From JBDTSW01 sp963797835 (GTDB lineage Bacteria; Actinomycetota; Thermoleophilia; Solirubrobacterales; 70-9), in assembly GCA_963797835.1 (NCBI GenBank), contig CAWCRN010000024.1, forward strand, positions 186,001-250,000: a stretch of 64,000 nt of DNA, given 5' to 3'. This document shows, one piece after another, positions 1 to 9,744 of the stretch (the first letter of the stretch is position 1; each line of letters starts with the position of its first letter). The notes below the pieces were generated by a model that saw nothing but the letters and a program-made list of their open reading frames with translations, was not told the origin of the DNA and made no database searches. The position numbers and the translations under genes were made by a program.

Positions 1-60
1 CAGGCTATCCGGCGGGCGGAGGTATTCTCTAATCGCAGTCCTAGATTGACCCGTCAATCA

Positions 61-894
61 ATGCGTGTAGCGGCCCTACAGCTCAACTCCACCGGGGACA
101 AGCCCCGCAACCTCGAGATCGCCGAGCGGCTGGTGCGGGCCGCCGCGGCCGAGGGCGCCGAGCTGGTCGCGCTGCCCGAGAAGTGGAACCTGCTCGCCCC
201 CGGCCCGGAGAGCCTCGCGGGCGCCGAGCCGCTCGACGGGCCGACCCTGAGCGCGTGCCGGGAGTGGGCGAGGTCCCTGGGGATCGCCCTGCTGGCCGGC
301 AGCATCGCCGAGCGCTCCGACGACCCGGAGCACTCCTACAACACCTCGGTTCTGATCGGGCCCGATGGGGCCGACCTCGGCGTCTACCGCAAGATCCACC
401 TGTTCGACGTGGACGTCGAGGGGGTTGCCTACAGGGAGTCGGACCACGAGCGCCCCGGCGAGGACGTCGTCGTGGCGGGCCCGGTCGGCGCGGATCGGCT
501 CAACGTCGGGATGAGCGTCTGCTACGACGTCCGCTTCCCGGAGCTCTACCGGGCGCTCGCGCTCGAGGGCGCCGAGCTGGTCACGGTGCCTGCCGCCTTC
601 ACCGTCCCGACTGGCCGAGCGCACTGGGAGGTCATGCAGCGGGCCCGCGCGATCGAAAACCAGGTGTTCGTCCTGGCTCCCAACCAGATCGGGCGGGCCG
701 AGCCGCACTACGACAGCTGGGGCCACTCGATGGTCGTAGCCCCCTCCGGGGAGGTGCTGGCCGTGGCGGAGGCCCCCGAGGAGGCCGTCGTCATCGCCGA
801 CCTGGATCCGGCCGAGCGCGAGCGGGTGATCGAGGGGATGCCGCTCCTCTCCAGCCGCCGGCCCGGGAGCTACCCCGAGGGGGTGCGGGCGTGA
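61..894 (+). CDS. Carbon-nitrogen hydrolase (nitrilase superfamily, Nit-like amidase)
   Basis: A 277-residue cytosolic hydrolase of the nitrilase fold, which cleaves non-peptide C-N bonds of small amides. The catalytic Glu-Lys-Cys triad is visible: E40 in LPEKW, K111 in YRKIHLFDVD and C154 in SVCYDVRFPELYR. The length and the YRKIHLFDVD block resemble the NIT1/NIT2-like branch (deaminated glutathione amidase and relatives), but the substrate cannot be read from sequence. I chose the ATG at 61 because the conserved strand MRVAALQLN starts there; a TTG at 46 would add five residues without family support. The gene overlaps the following TetR gene by 4 bases (GTGA), so the two are probably cotranslated. 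Confidence 0.9.
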   Translation: MRVAALQLNSTGDKPRNLEIAERLVRAAAAEGAELVALPEKWNLLAPGPESLAGAEPLDGPTLSACREWARSLGIALLAGSIAERSDDPEHSYNTSVLIGPDGADLGVYRKIHLFDVDVEGVAYRESDHERPGEDVVVAGPVGADRLNVGMSVCYDVRFPELYRALALEGAELVTVPAAFTVPTGRAHWEVMQRARAIENQVFVLAPNQIGRAEPHYDSWGHSMVVAPSGEVLAVAEAPEEAVVIADLDPAERERVIEGMPLLSSRRPGSYPEGVRA

Positions 895-1514
895 GCGCCA
901 AGGCCCCCGCGGCCGACCGCCGCAGACAGATCCTCGACGCGGGCATCCGCGTCTTCGCGCGCCAGGGCTTTCACTCGTGCCGGGTCTCCGACATCGCCGA
1001 CGAGGCGGACGTCGCGTACGGCCTCGTCTACCACTACTTCAAGTCGAAGGACCAGGTGATGAACGAGCTCTTCACCGAGCGCTGGTCCCTGCTCCTGGCG
1101 GCGATCGACGAGGTGGACGCGAAGGACGTCTCGGGCCGCGAGAAGCTCGACACCGTCGCCCGCTTCATCATCGACTCCTACCGCTACGACCCCGAGCTGA
1201 TGAAGGTGATCATCGTCGAGGTGACCAGGGCCGCGAACTCGTTTGGCCGTACCCACCTGCCCGAGATCTCCCAGGCGTATCAGTCGATCGCGAAGATCGT
1301 GTCCGGCGCCCAGGAGTCGGGCGAGTTCCGCTCCGACATCGACCCGCAGATCGCTTCGATGTGGTTCTATGGGGCGATCGAGCAGCTGCTCTCCGGCTGG
1401 GTGTTCGAGCTGATCCCCGCCGGTGACGGCGACTTCGACCGCGCCCGCGAGATGGTCGTGGAGACGATCTGCGGCGGTCTCGAGTCCGCTCCGCGCGGCT
1501 CCCAGCCCGGCTAG
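891..1514 (+). CDS. TetR/AcrR family transcriptional regulator
   Basis: A 207-residue regulator. The N-terminal helix-turn-helix domain is typical of TetR: RRQILDAGIRVFARQGFHSC, then the recognition region VSDIADEADVAYGLVYHYF and SKDQ. The C-terminal two thirds is a helical ligand/dimerisation domain of fatty-acid-regulator type (the FadR/AcnR-like branch is plausible, not proven). The GTG start at 891 overlaps the stop of the nitrilase gene, which fixes the start and suggests an operon. The ligand is unknown; the physical coupling suggests it could respond to the nitrilase substrate or control the downstream small membrane-protein genes. Confidence 0.85.
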   Translation: MSAKAPAADRRRQILDAGIRVFARQGFHSCRVSDIADEADVAYGLVYHYFKSKDQVMNELFTERWSLLLAAIDEVDAKDVSGREKLDTVARFIIDSYRYDPELMKVIIVEVTRAANSFGRTHLPEISQAYQSIAKIVSGAQESGEFRSDIDPQIASMWFYGAIEQLLSGWVFELIPAGDGDFDRAREMVVETICGGLESAPRGSQPG

Positions 1515-1586
1515 ATGGTTTACTGCCCCGGTCGCGGCGGGTAGCCGCCGCGCAAGACGACTACGCGATCAGGACCGAAGGGCCGC

Positions 1587-1721
1587 ATGGAGAACGACAT
1601 CGTCAGGAGACTGCTCTGGACCGGCCTGCTGGCCGCCGCCGGGGCGCTCGCCAGCGTCGTCGCCCACAGGGCCTCGGCGGCCATCTGGTACCGCGTCTTC
1701 AACGAGGAGCCGCCGGAGTGA
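1587..1721 (+). CDS. Small membrane protein, DUF4235-like
   Basis: A 44-residue protein starting MENDIVRRLLWTGLLAAAG with one hydrophobic helix followed by RASAAIWYRVFNEEPPE. The pattern of one transmembrane helix, basic patch and aromatic W-Y-R-VF motif resembles the short actinobacterial DUF4235 family, usually found beside holin-family and DUF3618 genes as here. Its TGA overlaps the GTG of the next gene (GTGA), supporting translation. No biochemical function is known to me. Confidence 0.6.
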   Translation: MENDIVRRLLWTGLLAAAGALASVVAHRASAAIWYRVFNEEPPE

Positions 1722-2221
1722 CCCCGGATGGGGGCGCCGGGGCGCCTGGGCCCGGCAACGACCGCCCGCCCGACGACCGCACGGTCGGCGAGATGGTCTT
1801 CGACGTCTCCGAGCGCGTCTCGACCCTCGTCCGCGAGGAGATCGAGCTCGCGAAGACCGAGGTCTCGGAGAAGGTGCAGGTGCTGCTGCGCGGCGGCGCC
1901 GTCGGCATAGCCGCGGGGGTCTTCGCGCTGATGGGGCTGGCGATGCTGATGCATGCCATCGCCTGGCTCCTCAACGAGCTCTTCTTCGAGGACGACGTGT
2001 GGCTGGGCTTCATGATCGAGGCGATCTTCTGGTTCCTGGTCGCCGCCGGGGCCGGCTACTTCGCCTACCGCTCCTTCCAGAAGGGCTCGCCGCCGACGCC
2101 GGATCTTGCGATCGAGGAGGCGCGCCGTGTGCGCCAGACGCTCGAGGGCGAGACCACCCCCCTCGAGGGCCAGACCACTGCTCTCGAGGGCGAGACCACC
2201 CCGTACGAGAAGCAGGCGTGA
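1718..2221 (+). CDS. Phage holin superfamily III-like membrane protein (actinobacterial)
   Basis: A 167-residue protein with an N-terminal Pro/Gly/Asp-rich tail, an amphipathic helix (about residues 22-52, VSERVSTLVREEIELAKTEV), and two transmembrane helices (about 58-82 and 93-115), then a charged C-terminal tail. The helix-TM-TM layout matches the chromosomal actinobacterial holin-like family (PF07332 type), which is not evidence of a prophage. The C-terminus has a threefold LEG(E/Q)TT repeat. It starts at GTG 1718 overlapping the DUF4235-like gene, and its stop overlaps the DUF3618 start, so three small envelope genes are translationally coupled. Confidence 0.75.
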   Translation: MTPDGGAGAPGPGNDRPPDDRTVGEMVFDVSERVSTLVREEIELAKTEVSEKVQVLLRGGAVGIAAGVFALMGLAMLMHAIAWLLNELFFEDDVWLGFMIEAIFWFLVAAGAGYFAYRSFQKGSPPTPDLAIEEARRVRQTLEGETTPLEGQTTALEGETTPYEKQA

Positions 2222-2493
2222 GCGACGGCGGCGACATCGACGTCAGCGGCGCCGGCGAGCCGGTTGCCCCAACAGCTCCCGGCACACCGGCTCGCTCCTC
2301 GGCCGAGATCCGCCGCGACATCGAGCTTCAGCGCGAGCAGCTGGGCAGGTCCGTCGAGGCCCTGCGCGGCCGGGTCAACGAGCTCACCGACTGGCGCCGC
2401 CAGATCCGGGAGCACCGCGAGGAGCTGATCGTCGGGGCCGCCATCGTCGGCTTCGCCGTCGGCGGCCTGATGGCCCTGCGCCGCCGGCGCTAG
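2218..2493 (+). CDS. DUF3618 family protein
   Basis: A 91-residue protein. After a disordered Pro/Ala N-terminus comes the diagnostic DUF3618 segment SAEIRRDIELQREQLGRSVE, a helical region that often occurs in holin-associated envelope proteins, then one C-terminal transmembrane helix (IVGAAIVGFAVGGLMAL) ending in a run of arginines. It starts at GTG 2218 overlapping the previous stop. It is the last gene of the coupled small membrane-protein run; a multi-tier hairpin follows. Confidence 0.75.
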   Translation: MSDGGDIDVSGAGEPVAPTAPGTPARSSAEIRRDIELQREQLGRSVEALRGRVNELTDWRRQIREHREELIVGAAIVGFAVGGLMALRRRR

Positions 2494-2534
2494 CGCGCCT
2501 AGTGGGTCTCCGTGTGAGGCGTGCCGGGACGGAG

Positions 2535-2623
2535 ATCACTGAGGCGGCGAGCGCGCTTGTCGGAAAACTCCACCAGGTGGAAACCCGACAACGCTCTCGC
2601 CGCCGCGCGTCGACTCCTCAGTG
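2535..2623. repeat. Multi-tier palindromic intergenic element (copy C), possible bidirectional terminator
   Basis: An 89-nt inverted-repeat structure between convergent genes (DUF3618 ends 2493, degV ends 2706). Nested arms: CACTGAGG (2537-2544) with CCTCAGTG (2616-2623); CGGCGAGCG (2545-2553) with the region 2592-2602; TTGTCGG (2557-2563) with CCGACAA (2585-2591); inner CCACC (2570-2574) with GGTGG (2576-2580). The core is nearly the same as the element at 39936-39983, and the outer end ATCACTGAGG recurs in the element at 51267-51373. There is no T-tract. Function is inferred only from position and symmetry. Confidence 0.6.
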
Positions 2624-2705
2624 CCTCATCCCGCTGATACGCGCTTCGGACGACGAGCGCTGGCTCCGCGAGCCGATTGTGGACGAGAGCGTACTAGGCC
2701 CGAGC

Positions 2706-3584
2706 CTAGAGCAGGTCGCTCTTCGCGCCGCCGAAGCCGAGCAGGCCGGGGCCTACGTGCGCGCCGATCACCGGGCCGATCTCGGAGACGAAGACCGGGT
2801 CGGAGCCGAACACCTCGCGGCAGCGCTCGACGAGCTCGCGGGCGGTCTCGGGGTCGTGGATGTGCTGGACGACCCAATGGTCGGCGCCGGCCTCGTGGCG
2901 CTCCTTTGCGAAGTCCACCAGCCGCTCCATCGCCCGCCGCCGGGTGCGGACGCGCTCGATCGGCGTGATCTCCTCCTCGAGGGTGAGGATGGGCTTGATC
3001 TGGAGGGCCGAGCCGAGCAGGGCCTGAGCGGCTCCGATGCGACCGCCCCTTCGCAGGTACTCGAGGGTGTCGATCGCGAACCACATCTTCAGCGAGCCCC
3101 GAACCTCGCGCGCGGCCTCGAGCGCCTCCTCCCCGCTGGCGCCCTGGGCGGCAGCACTCCCCGCCGCCATCAGCATGAGCCCCTGGCCGCCGCACGCGGA
3201 GCGGCTGTCCTCGACGTGGACCCGCTCGCCGCCCTTGCCCTCGTCGATCAGGCGCTGGCGCGCCTGCAGCGCGGACTCATACGTGCCGGAGATGCCGGCG
3301 GACAGGTGTATGGAGACGACTTCGGACCCCTCGGCGAGCAGCGGCTCGTACACGGCAACGAAATCGCCGACGGACGGCTGCGAGGTGGTCGCGCCGGTCT
3401 CGGACGCGCGCAGGCGCTCGAAGAAGTCGTCGTACTCGGCGGCGGCGATCTCGCTCTCCGGGCGCTCGTCGCCGTCGAGGCTCACGTAGAGGCTGACCCG
3501 GTGGATGCCCTGCTCGGCGACGATCTCCTCGGGGAGGTACACGGTCGAGTCCGTCACGACTGCGGTGGGGGCGTCCGGGCTCAC
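2706..3584 (-). CDS. DegV family fatty-acid-binding protein
   Basis: A 292-residue DegV protein. Family marks: the N-terminal VVTDSTVYLP, the TSQPS loop, SAGISGTYESA, the lipid-pocket segment GRIGAAQALLGSALQIKP and the C-terminal ISEIGPVIGAHVGPG-like block (VSEIGPVIGAHVGPG). Proteins of this family bind a single fatty acid; FakB members hand it to the FakA kinase. No FakA is in the window, so a FakB role is an inference. Start is GTG at 3584, just before the first strand. It is monocistronic between a convergent hairpin and a divergent SDR gene. Confidence 0.9.
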   Translation of the reverse strand: MSPDAPTAVVTDSTVYLPEEIVAEQGIHRVSLYVSLDGDERPESEIAAAEYDDFFERLRASETGATTSQPSVGDFVAVYEPLLAEGSEVVSIHLSAGISGTYESALQARQRLIDEGKGGERVHVEDSRSACGGQGLMLMAAGSAAAQGASGEEALEAAREVRGSLKMWFAIDTLEYLRRGGRIGAAQALLGSALQIKPILTLEEEITPIERVRTRRRAMERLVDFAKERHEAGADHWVVQHIHDPETARELVERCREVFGSDPVFVSEIGPVIGAHVGPGLLGFGGAKSDLL

Positions 3585-3673
3585 CGAGCCCCTTCTAACA
3601 CAACTCAGCTCGCGCCCTCCGGCCGGCTGCGCCCGCGCCCTCGGGCCGCCGCCAATCCCTACCCTGCCGCGCG

Positions 3674-4733
3674 ATGGGCAAGACCCTCGTCACCGGCGCC
3701 AGCGGTTTCATCGGCTCGCACCTCACGCGTGCGCTCGCCGAGCGCGGTGACGAGCTGGTGCTGCTGATGCGCCGCACCTCCGACGCCAATCCCCTCGAGG
3801 GCCTGGACTACGCCCGGGTCACGGGCGACGTGACCGACCGCCGGGCGGTGCGCCGCGCGATCGACGGGGTCGACCGGGTGTTCCATGCGGCCGGGCGAAC
3901 CTCGCTTCGCCGGGCCGACCGCGAGGCGGTGTTCGAGGCGAACGTGAAGGGCACGCGCGTGGTGCTCGAGGAGGCCCTGGCAGCCGGGGTCGAGCGGGTG
4001 GTCCTCACGTCCTCGGTCGCCGCGATCGGGCCGGCGAAGCCCGACGGGATCGCCGATGAACGCTCCACGTTCAGCGCGGGCGGGCTGGACATCGCCTACG
4101 TCAACTCCAAGCACGAGGCGGAGGTCGAGGCGCTGCGCCTCGCCGCACACGGCCTGCCGCTCGTAATCGTCAACCCGACGTTCGTGCTGGGTCCCGACTC
4201 CCCAGGCGGCACCTCGATGAGCCTGGTCCGGCGGTTCCTGCTGGGACGGATCTCCGCCTACGTCGACGGGGCTCTCAACATCGTCGACGTGCGCGACGTC
4301 GCCGACGGGCATCTGCAAGCCGACGCCAAGGGGGAGGTGGCCGAGCGCTACATCCTCGGCGGGCGCAACTTCACCCTCGACCGCCTCTTCGCCGATCTCT
4401 CGCGGATCTCGGGCGTGCCGGCACCGCAAGCTTCGCCTTCCCGCCAGGGTGGCGTCCAACGGCGCCGAGCTCGCCGCACTCGCGAGGCTGCCGGGGTTCG
4501 GGTCGCCCGACGAGGCCCGCTCCGCCTCGCTGTGGTGGACTTACCGCAACGCCAAAGCCAAGCGAGCGCTGGGCTTCAAGCCTCGCCCGCACGAGGAGAC
4601 CCTGGAGGACGCGGTCCGCTGGCAGTCGGACCAGCTCGGCGACCGGATCGGCCGCGGCCGCGGTCCCGAGCGGCGGATCCTCGACGCCGCCGGACGCGTG
4701 GTGGACCTCAGCGCCCGGGTGGTGCGGCGATGA
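3674..4733 (+). CDS. NAD(P)-dependent epimerase/dehydratase (extended SDR), one frameshift
   Basis: An extended short-chain dehydrogenase of the dihydroflavonol-reductase/HpnA type. The Rossmann start is MGKTLVTGASGFIGSHL; the catalytic pair is S (LTSSVAAIG) and the YxxxK motif in YVNSKHE. The frame opened at 3674 runs well to about 4427 (SRISGVPAP), where an extra C moves the coding sequence to the frame that ends at 4733 (KLRLPARVASNGAEL to DLSARVVRR). Joined, the protein is about 352 residues, the normal family size, so I read it as one gene with an indel. Its stop overlaps the start of the next gene (ATGA). The substrate is unknown: sugar-nucleotide, isoprenoid-linked or 3-oxosphinganine-like ketone are all possible. 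Confidence 0.8.
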
Positions 4734-5002
4734 GCGGGGTCGTCCTCTTCCGCTGCCCGACCCGCACCAACGTGCTCTGCCCGTGCGGCGCGGTCGAGCG
4801 GCGGCTGCGCAAGCTCGGCGTCGAGCACTCGACCGAGCGCATGCCCTACGACCGCCGGCACCGCCCGGAGATCGAGGAGCTGACGCGCCAGCGACGCGTG
4901 CCGGTGCTGGTCGACGGCGACGAGGTGATCCACGACTCGAAGCGGATCATCCAGTACCTGGAGTGGGCGTACGGAGGCGAGGGTTCCGATCACTCCGGAT
5001 AG
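4730..5002 (+). CDS. Glutaredoxin-like / glutathione S-transferase N-terminal domain protein
   Basis: A 90-residue stand-alone thioredoxin-fold domain of the GST N-terminal type. It has LFRCPTRTNVLCPCGAVERR, with CPCG at the thiol position, the cis-proline RRVPVLVDGDEVIHDSKRI, and IQYLEWAYGG. The helical GST C-domain is absent, so it is more like a glutaredoxin-type adaptor than a transferase. The ATG at 4730 overlaps the SDR stop, so the two proteins are likely made together. Stop at 5002 is followed 30 bases later by erpA. Confidence 0.75.
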   Translation: MSGVVLFRCPTRTNVLCPCGAVERRLRKLGVEHSTERMPYDRRHRPEIEELTRQRRVPVLVDGDEVIHDSKRIIQYLEWAYGGEGSDHSG

Positions 5003-5032
5003 CGGCCCGCTTGGGCTATACAATGTGAAGCG

Positions 5033-5410
5033 ATGGATATCCCCGAATCAGCGGTAACGCTCACCGACAAGGCCGCGGAGAAGATCACGGAGTTGATCGG
5101 ATCCGGCGAGGCCGGCGAGAACCAGGCGCTTCGCATCGCGGTGCGAGGCGGCGGCTGTTCGGGCTTCCAGTACGCGCTGGCGCTCGACCAGACGAAGGCC
5201 GATGATCACGTCTTCGACCATCAGGGCGTCTCCGTCGTCGTCGACAAGGTCTCGATGCAGTTCGTGTTCGGCTCGGAGGTCGACTACGTCGATGGCCTCC
5301 AGGGCGCCGGGTTCACCGTCAACAACCCGAACGTCGTCGCGGCCTGCGGCTGCGGCTCCTCCTTCCAGGTGAAGGAAGACGCGGCCGAGCAGGCCGCCGC
5401 CTCCGTCTAG
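5033..5410 (+). CDS. erpA: Iron-sulfur cluster assembly A-type carrier (ErpA/IscA-like)
   Basis: A 125-residue A-type Fe-S carrier protein that accepts an Fe-S cluster and passes it to apoproteins in the cytosol. All three ligand cysteines are present: C42 in GGGCSGFQY, and C105 and C107 in ACGCGSSF. A TATACAAT block at 5017-5024 could be a -10 element, but it is too close to the start for a leader of any length. The next gene (ABC-F) begins 14 bases after the stop. The name erpA rather than iscA is a convention for actinobacteria; the paralogue cannot be distinguished from sequence alone. Confidence 0.9.
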   Translation: MDIPESAVTLTDKAAEKITELIGSGEAGENQALRIAVRGGGCSGFQYALALDQTKADDHVFDHQGVSVVVDKVSMQFVFGSEVDYVDGLQGAGFTVNNPNVVAACGCGSSFQVKEDAAEQAAASV

Positions 5411-5424
5411 CCTCCGCGTCATCG

Positions 5425-7299
<1,875 letters not shown>

Positions 7300-7326
7300 C
7301 GCCGCCGGCCCAATACATTGCCGCCC

Positions 7327-7705
7327 ATGAACTACGAGCTCCAGCTGATCTACGTGCCCGTGTCCGACGTCGACCGCGCGATCGAGTTCTACCGCGACAA
7401 GGCCGGCTTCAACCTCGACCACGACCACCAGGTCTCCGACGAGATGCGCTTCGTCCAGCTCACGCCGCCCGGCTCGGCCTGCTCGATCTCGATCGGCACC
7501 GGCATCGGCGCCGGCGAGCCGGGCAGCATCAAGGGCCTCCAGCTCGTCGTCGAGGACGCGGACGCCGCCTACGAGGACCTCAAGGGCCGCGGCGTGGAGG
7601 CCGGACGAGGTCCAGGACTTCCCCTGGGGCCGGTTCACCGGCTTCGAGGATCCGGACGGCAACGTCTGGGCCGTACAGCAGATCCCGGACTACGGGGCGC
7701 AGTAG
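7327..7705 (+). CDS. VOC (glyoxalase/bleomycin-resistance fold) protein, one frameshift
   Basis: A small vicinal-oxygen-chelate fold protein of about 125 residues. It starts at ATG 7327 with MNYELQLIYVPVSDVDRAIE and FYRDKAGF, then two beta-alpha-beta-beta-beta modules. An extra G near 7604 breaks the frame after LKGRGVEA; the coding sequence continues one frame on as DEVQDFPWGRFTGFEDPDGN and ends at 7705. The intact end DPDGNVWAVQQIP is the typical family finish, so the break is probably a sequence error. Metal ligands and substrate are not certain. Confidence 0.75.
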
Positions 7706-7731
7706 CGGCACCCCGGCGACTCCTGGAGGAC

Positions 7732-8199
7732 GTGCTCGGGCCGGGACTCCGGGTCGTCTTCTGTGGGACCGCCCTCGGCACCAGGTCCGCTGAAGTCGGC
7801 GCGTACTACGCGGGCCCCGGCAACGCGTTCTGGCCCACGCTCGCCGAGGTCCGGCTCACGCCGCGCCGGCTCGAGCCGCTTGACTTCCGCGAGGTGCTCG
7901 ACTACGGGATCGGCCTGACGGACCTCTGCAAGACGCGCTCGGGCTCCGACGACGAGATCGGAACCGACGGCTTCGACCTACCGCGGCTCGTGCGGAATCT
8001 CGAGGAGCACCGGCCTACCTGGATCGCGCTCACCAGCAAGAACGCGGGTCGAGGTGCCCTCGGTCGCCCTGTTGGTTACGGCGAGCAGCCGGAGCGGCTG
8101 GGCCCCAGCCGGGTCTTCGTGCTCCCATCGCCGTCCGGAGCCGCGCGCGGCCACTGGGACGTCGAGCGCTGGCACGAGCTGGCGAACCTACTCCGCTAG
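7732..8199 (+). CDS. mug: Mismatch-specific uracil/thymine-DNA glycosylase (Mug-like)
   Basis: A 155-residue UDG-superfamily DNA repair enzyme that removes uracil or related bases opposite guanine. It begins GLRVVFCGTALGTRS and continues VGAYYAGPGNAFWPTLAEV, the Mug/TDG active-site block, and has the second motif VFVLPSPSGAARGHWD near the end that inserts into DNA. The GTG at 7732 is chosen as start because it leaves a short tail before the first beta strand; no ATG is available. The gene ends with a 12-base convergent overlap with the SnoaL-like gene on the other strand. Confidence 0.82.
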   Translation: MLGPGLRVVFCGTALGTRSAEVGAYYAGPGNAFWPTLAEVRLTPRRLEPLDFREVLDYGIGLTDLCKTRSGSDDEIGTDGFDLPRLVRNLEEHRPTWIALTSKNAGRGALGRPVGYGEQPERLGPSRVFVLPSPSGAARGHWDVERWHELANLLR

Positions 8200-8676
8200 C
8201 CACGGCCGCAAGGACACGCTCTCGTCACAGATTCGGCTCCGCGGAGCCATTGCGCTCTTCGTCCAACGTGCTACTCCCGCAGCCCGTGCGACCTCGAGGG
8301 CCTCACGATCGGTAGCAAACATCCCAACCCAGATCACCTGCCCGTCCCGGATCTCGCCGAGCTGAAAGACCGCGGGGGAGGCCACCCCGACGCCGCTCCC
8401 GGCTCCCTGCCCAGTCACTCGAAAGGTGGCGAGGACGTGGCGCTCGCCCGCCGGCGCGCACTCCTCCAAGTGCAACCGGAAGCCCCGAAACGCCTCCCGC
8501 CAGTTCTGCCAGAACTCCCGGACCTCTTGACGGCCACGGTACGTCCCGGCATCGGGAAAAGCCTCGTGGGTCTGCCACTCGATGTCGGGGTGCATCCACT
8601 CGAGGGCGGCATCGAGGTCGCCGCGGTTGAAGGCGTCGAAGCTCTGACGCACGACCTCAACGTTTTCGTCTGACAC
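8188..8676 (-). CDS. SnoaL-like / NTF2-fold protein
   Basis: A protein of 162 residues with a nuclear-transport-factor-2 cone fold. MSDENVEVVRQSFDAFNRGD and LDAALEWMHPDIEWQTHEAF are the standard opening of the SnoaL-like family in actinobacteria. I start it at GTG 8676 because paralogues begin MSxENVE; an upstream ATG at 8757 would add a poor 27-residue tail. Four such genes lie in this window and most share a C-terminal EALEVARAAG/ALEAAGL motif; here about 24 more residues follow it. Members can be cyclases, isomerases or ligand-binding proteins, so no reaction is assigned. Confidence 0.7.
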   Translation of the reverse strand: MSDENVEVVRQSFDAFNRGDLDAALEWMHPDIEWQTHEAFPDAGTYRGRQEVREFWQNWREAFRGFRLHLEECAPAGERHVLATFRVTGQGAGSGVGVASPAVFQLGEIRDGQVIWVGMFATDREALEVARAAGVARWTKSAMAPRSRICDESVSLRPWLAE

Positions 8677-8767
8677 CGTCCAGGCAGTATCTCGCCTGGC
8701 TGACGAAGCGGCCATCGGCGATCCGCCTTCATGGTGAGCAGTCGCTCCTCGTCCCAAGCAAGGCGGC

Positions 8768-9421
8768 TCAGATGCGATGCAGGTACAGGACCGCGCAGCG
8801 GAGCTTGCCCCGTGCCTGGTTGTCGCGCACGTCCCTGACGATCAGCTTCCACGTCTCGGGGGATGCCGGGTCGCCATCCGGCGCGTGGTGATAGTCGTTG
8901 AAGCCGGCGAGGGGCTCGCTGGGCTGGAAGTTGCCCTCGTACGGTGCGTCGCCCGTAGCCAGCGAAGGAGGCGTCGTCGGAAGCATTGGCATGGGTGGGC
9001 CCCCGCCGTCGTTCAGGGTGGTGAACCCTGCCGGTGCCGACATCGGGTTCTGGTCCGGGCAGCTTCCGCTGCCGAGGTTCTCGCCCCGCGTGTCCCGGTT
9101 CGTGAGGGTGACGACGCGCTGATCAGGTTCGCCTGGATTAGGCCCCGTGTAATCGAAGTTCGGCCGCTTCAGTTTCGCGACGAGGTCGCGGGTCTTGGCA
9201 TGGTCGACCCGGATCGACACGCTCACGTAGTCGAGCGTCGGGTCGATGTCGTTCAGAAGCTCTGAATCGATCCCGAGCTTGGCGGCGCCGTGGCCGTCCG
9301 GGATCGCGATCGGCCCCTTCGCATAGAAATAGCCCTCGCCCTGGCCCGCCTGGGCCGCGGGTGCCAACGCGGCGGCCGTCGCCAGGGCGAACGCCAGGAG
9401 GATCCCCGCCCGCACTCTCAT
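8768..9421 (-). CDS. Secreted protein with proprotein-convertase P-domain-like fold
   Basis: A 217-residue exported protein. The N-terminus is a clear signal peptide (MRVRAGILLAFALATAAALA, cleavage near AQAGQG). The end, PETWKLIVRDVRDNQARGKL followed by RCAVLYL, resembles the last strands of the P/Homo-B beta-sandwich found after subtilisin-type proteases and in stand-alone surface proteins. Two cysteines (in SGSCPDQ and LRCAV) may form a disulfide. No protease domain is adjacent. The middle is proline-rich (GGGPPMPMLPTTPP). Confidence 0.6.
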   Translation of the reverse strand: MRVRAGILLAFALATAAALAPAAQAGQGEGYFYAKGPIAIPDGHGAAKLGIDSELLNDIDPTLDYVSVSIRVDHAKTRDLVAKLKRPNFDYTGPNPGEPDQRVVTLTNRDTRGENLGSGSCPDQNPMSAPAGFTTLNDGGGPPMPMLPTTPPSLATGDAPYEGNFQPSEPLAGFNDYHHAPDGDPASPETWKLIVRDVRDNQARGKLRCAVLYLHRI

Positions 9422-9507
9422 GACTAGACCGTAGGGCAGGGGCCGTCGGCGGTCAAGGTGGCGTCGGGCTGCTGCCTCGGCCCGTTGAGCAGGGCATCAC
9501 GAGCGAC

Positions 9508-9678
9508 GTGAAGGGCGACGGCTACGTCGAGAGCATCGACGGGAGTTCATCGATCGTGATCAAGATGAAGGCCAGAGCGACCGGGAACGGGACCAAGTGC
9601 ACCTCGGGGGTCGGCGATACCGAGACGGCGCACACGGTGGCGATCGCCTCGATCAACAGCTTCTGCACGATGCGCTAG
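9508..9678 (+). CDS. Possible small ORF or gene remnant
   Basis: An open frame with a GTG at 9508 encodes 56 residues ending TAHTVAIASINSFCTMR. Codon composition looks coding-like (GDGYVESIDGSSSIVIKMKA), but there is no ribosome-binding site, the frame is open upstream only to a TGA at 9421, and I know no homologue. It may be the 3' end of a lost gene. It occupies most of the 323-base gap between two minus-strand genes. Confidence 0.25.
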   Translation: MKGDGYVESIDGSSSIVIKMKARATGNGTKCTSGVGDTETAHTVAIASINSFCTMR

Positions 9679-9686
9679 GGGCGACG

Positions 9687-9731
9687 CCGGGCGGGTGACG
9701 CCCGCACCATGCGAAGCGGCTCAGTCGCTTC
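9687..9731. terminator. Pair of hairpins between a possible ORF and a convergent SnoaL gene
   Basis: CGGGCG ... CGCCCG (about 9689-9705) and GAAGCG (9713-9718) with CGCTTC (9726-9731) form two short stem-loops just downstream of the stop at 9678 and of the minus-strand stop at 9745. They are plausible transcription terminators without T-tracts; nothing beyond symmetry supports this. Confidence 0.35.
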
Positions 9732-9744
9732 TCGTCCGAGGCGA

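Noticed and set aside
1718..2221. Prophage remnant suggested by the holin-like protein
   Set aside because: The neighbours are DUF4235- and DUF3618-like genes, the normal chromosomal setting of this family in actinobacteria; no other phage gene is present.
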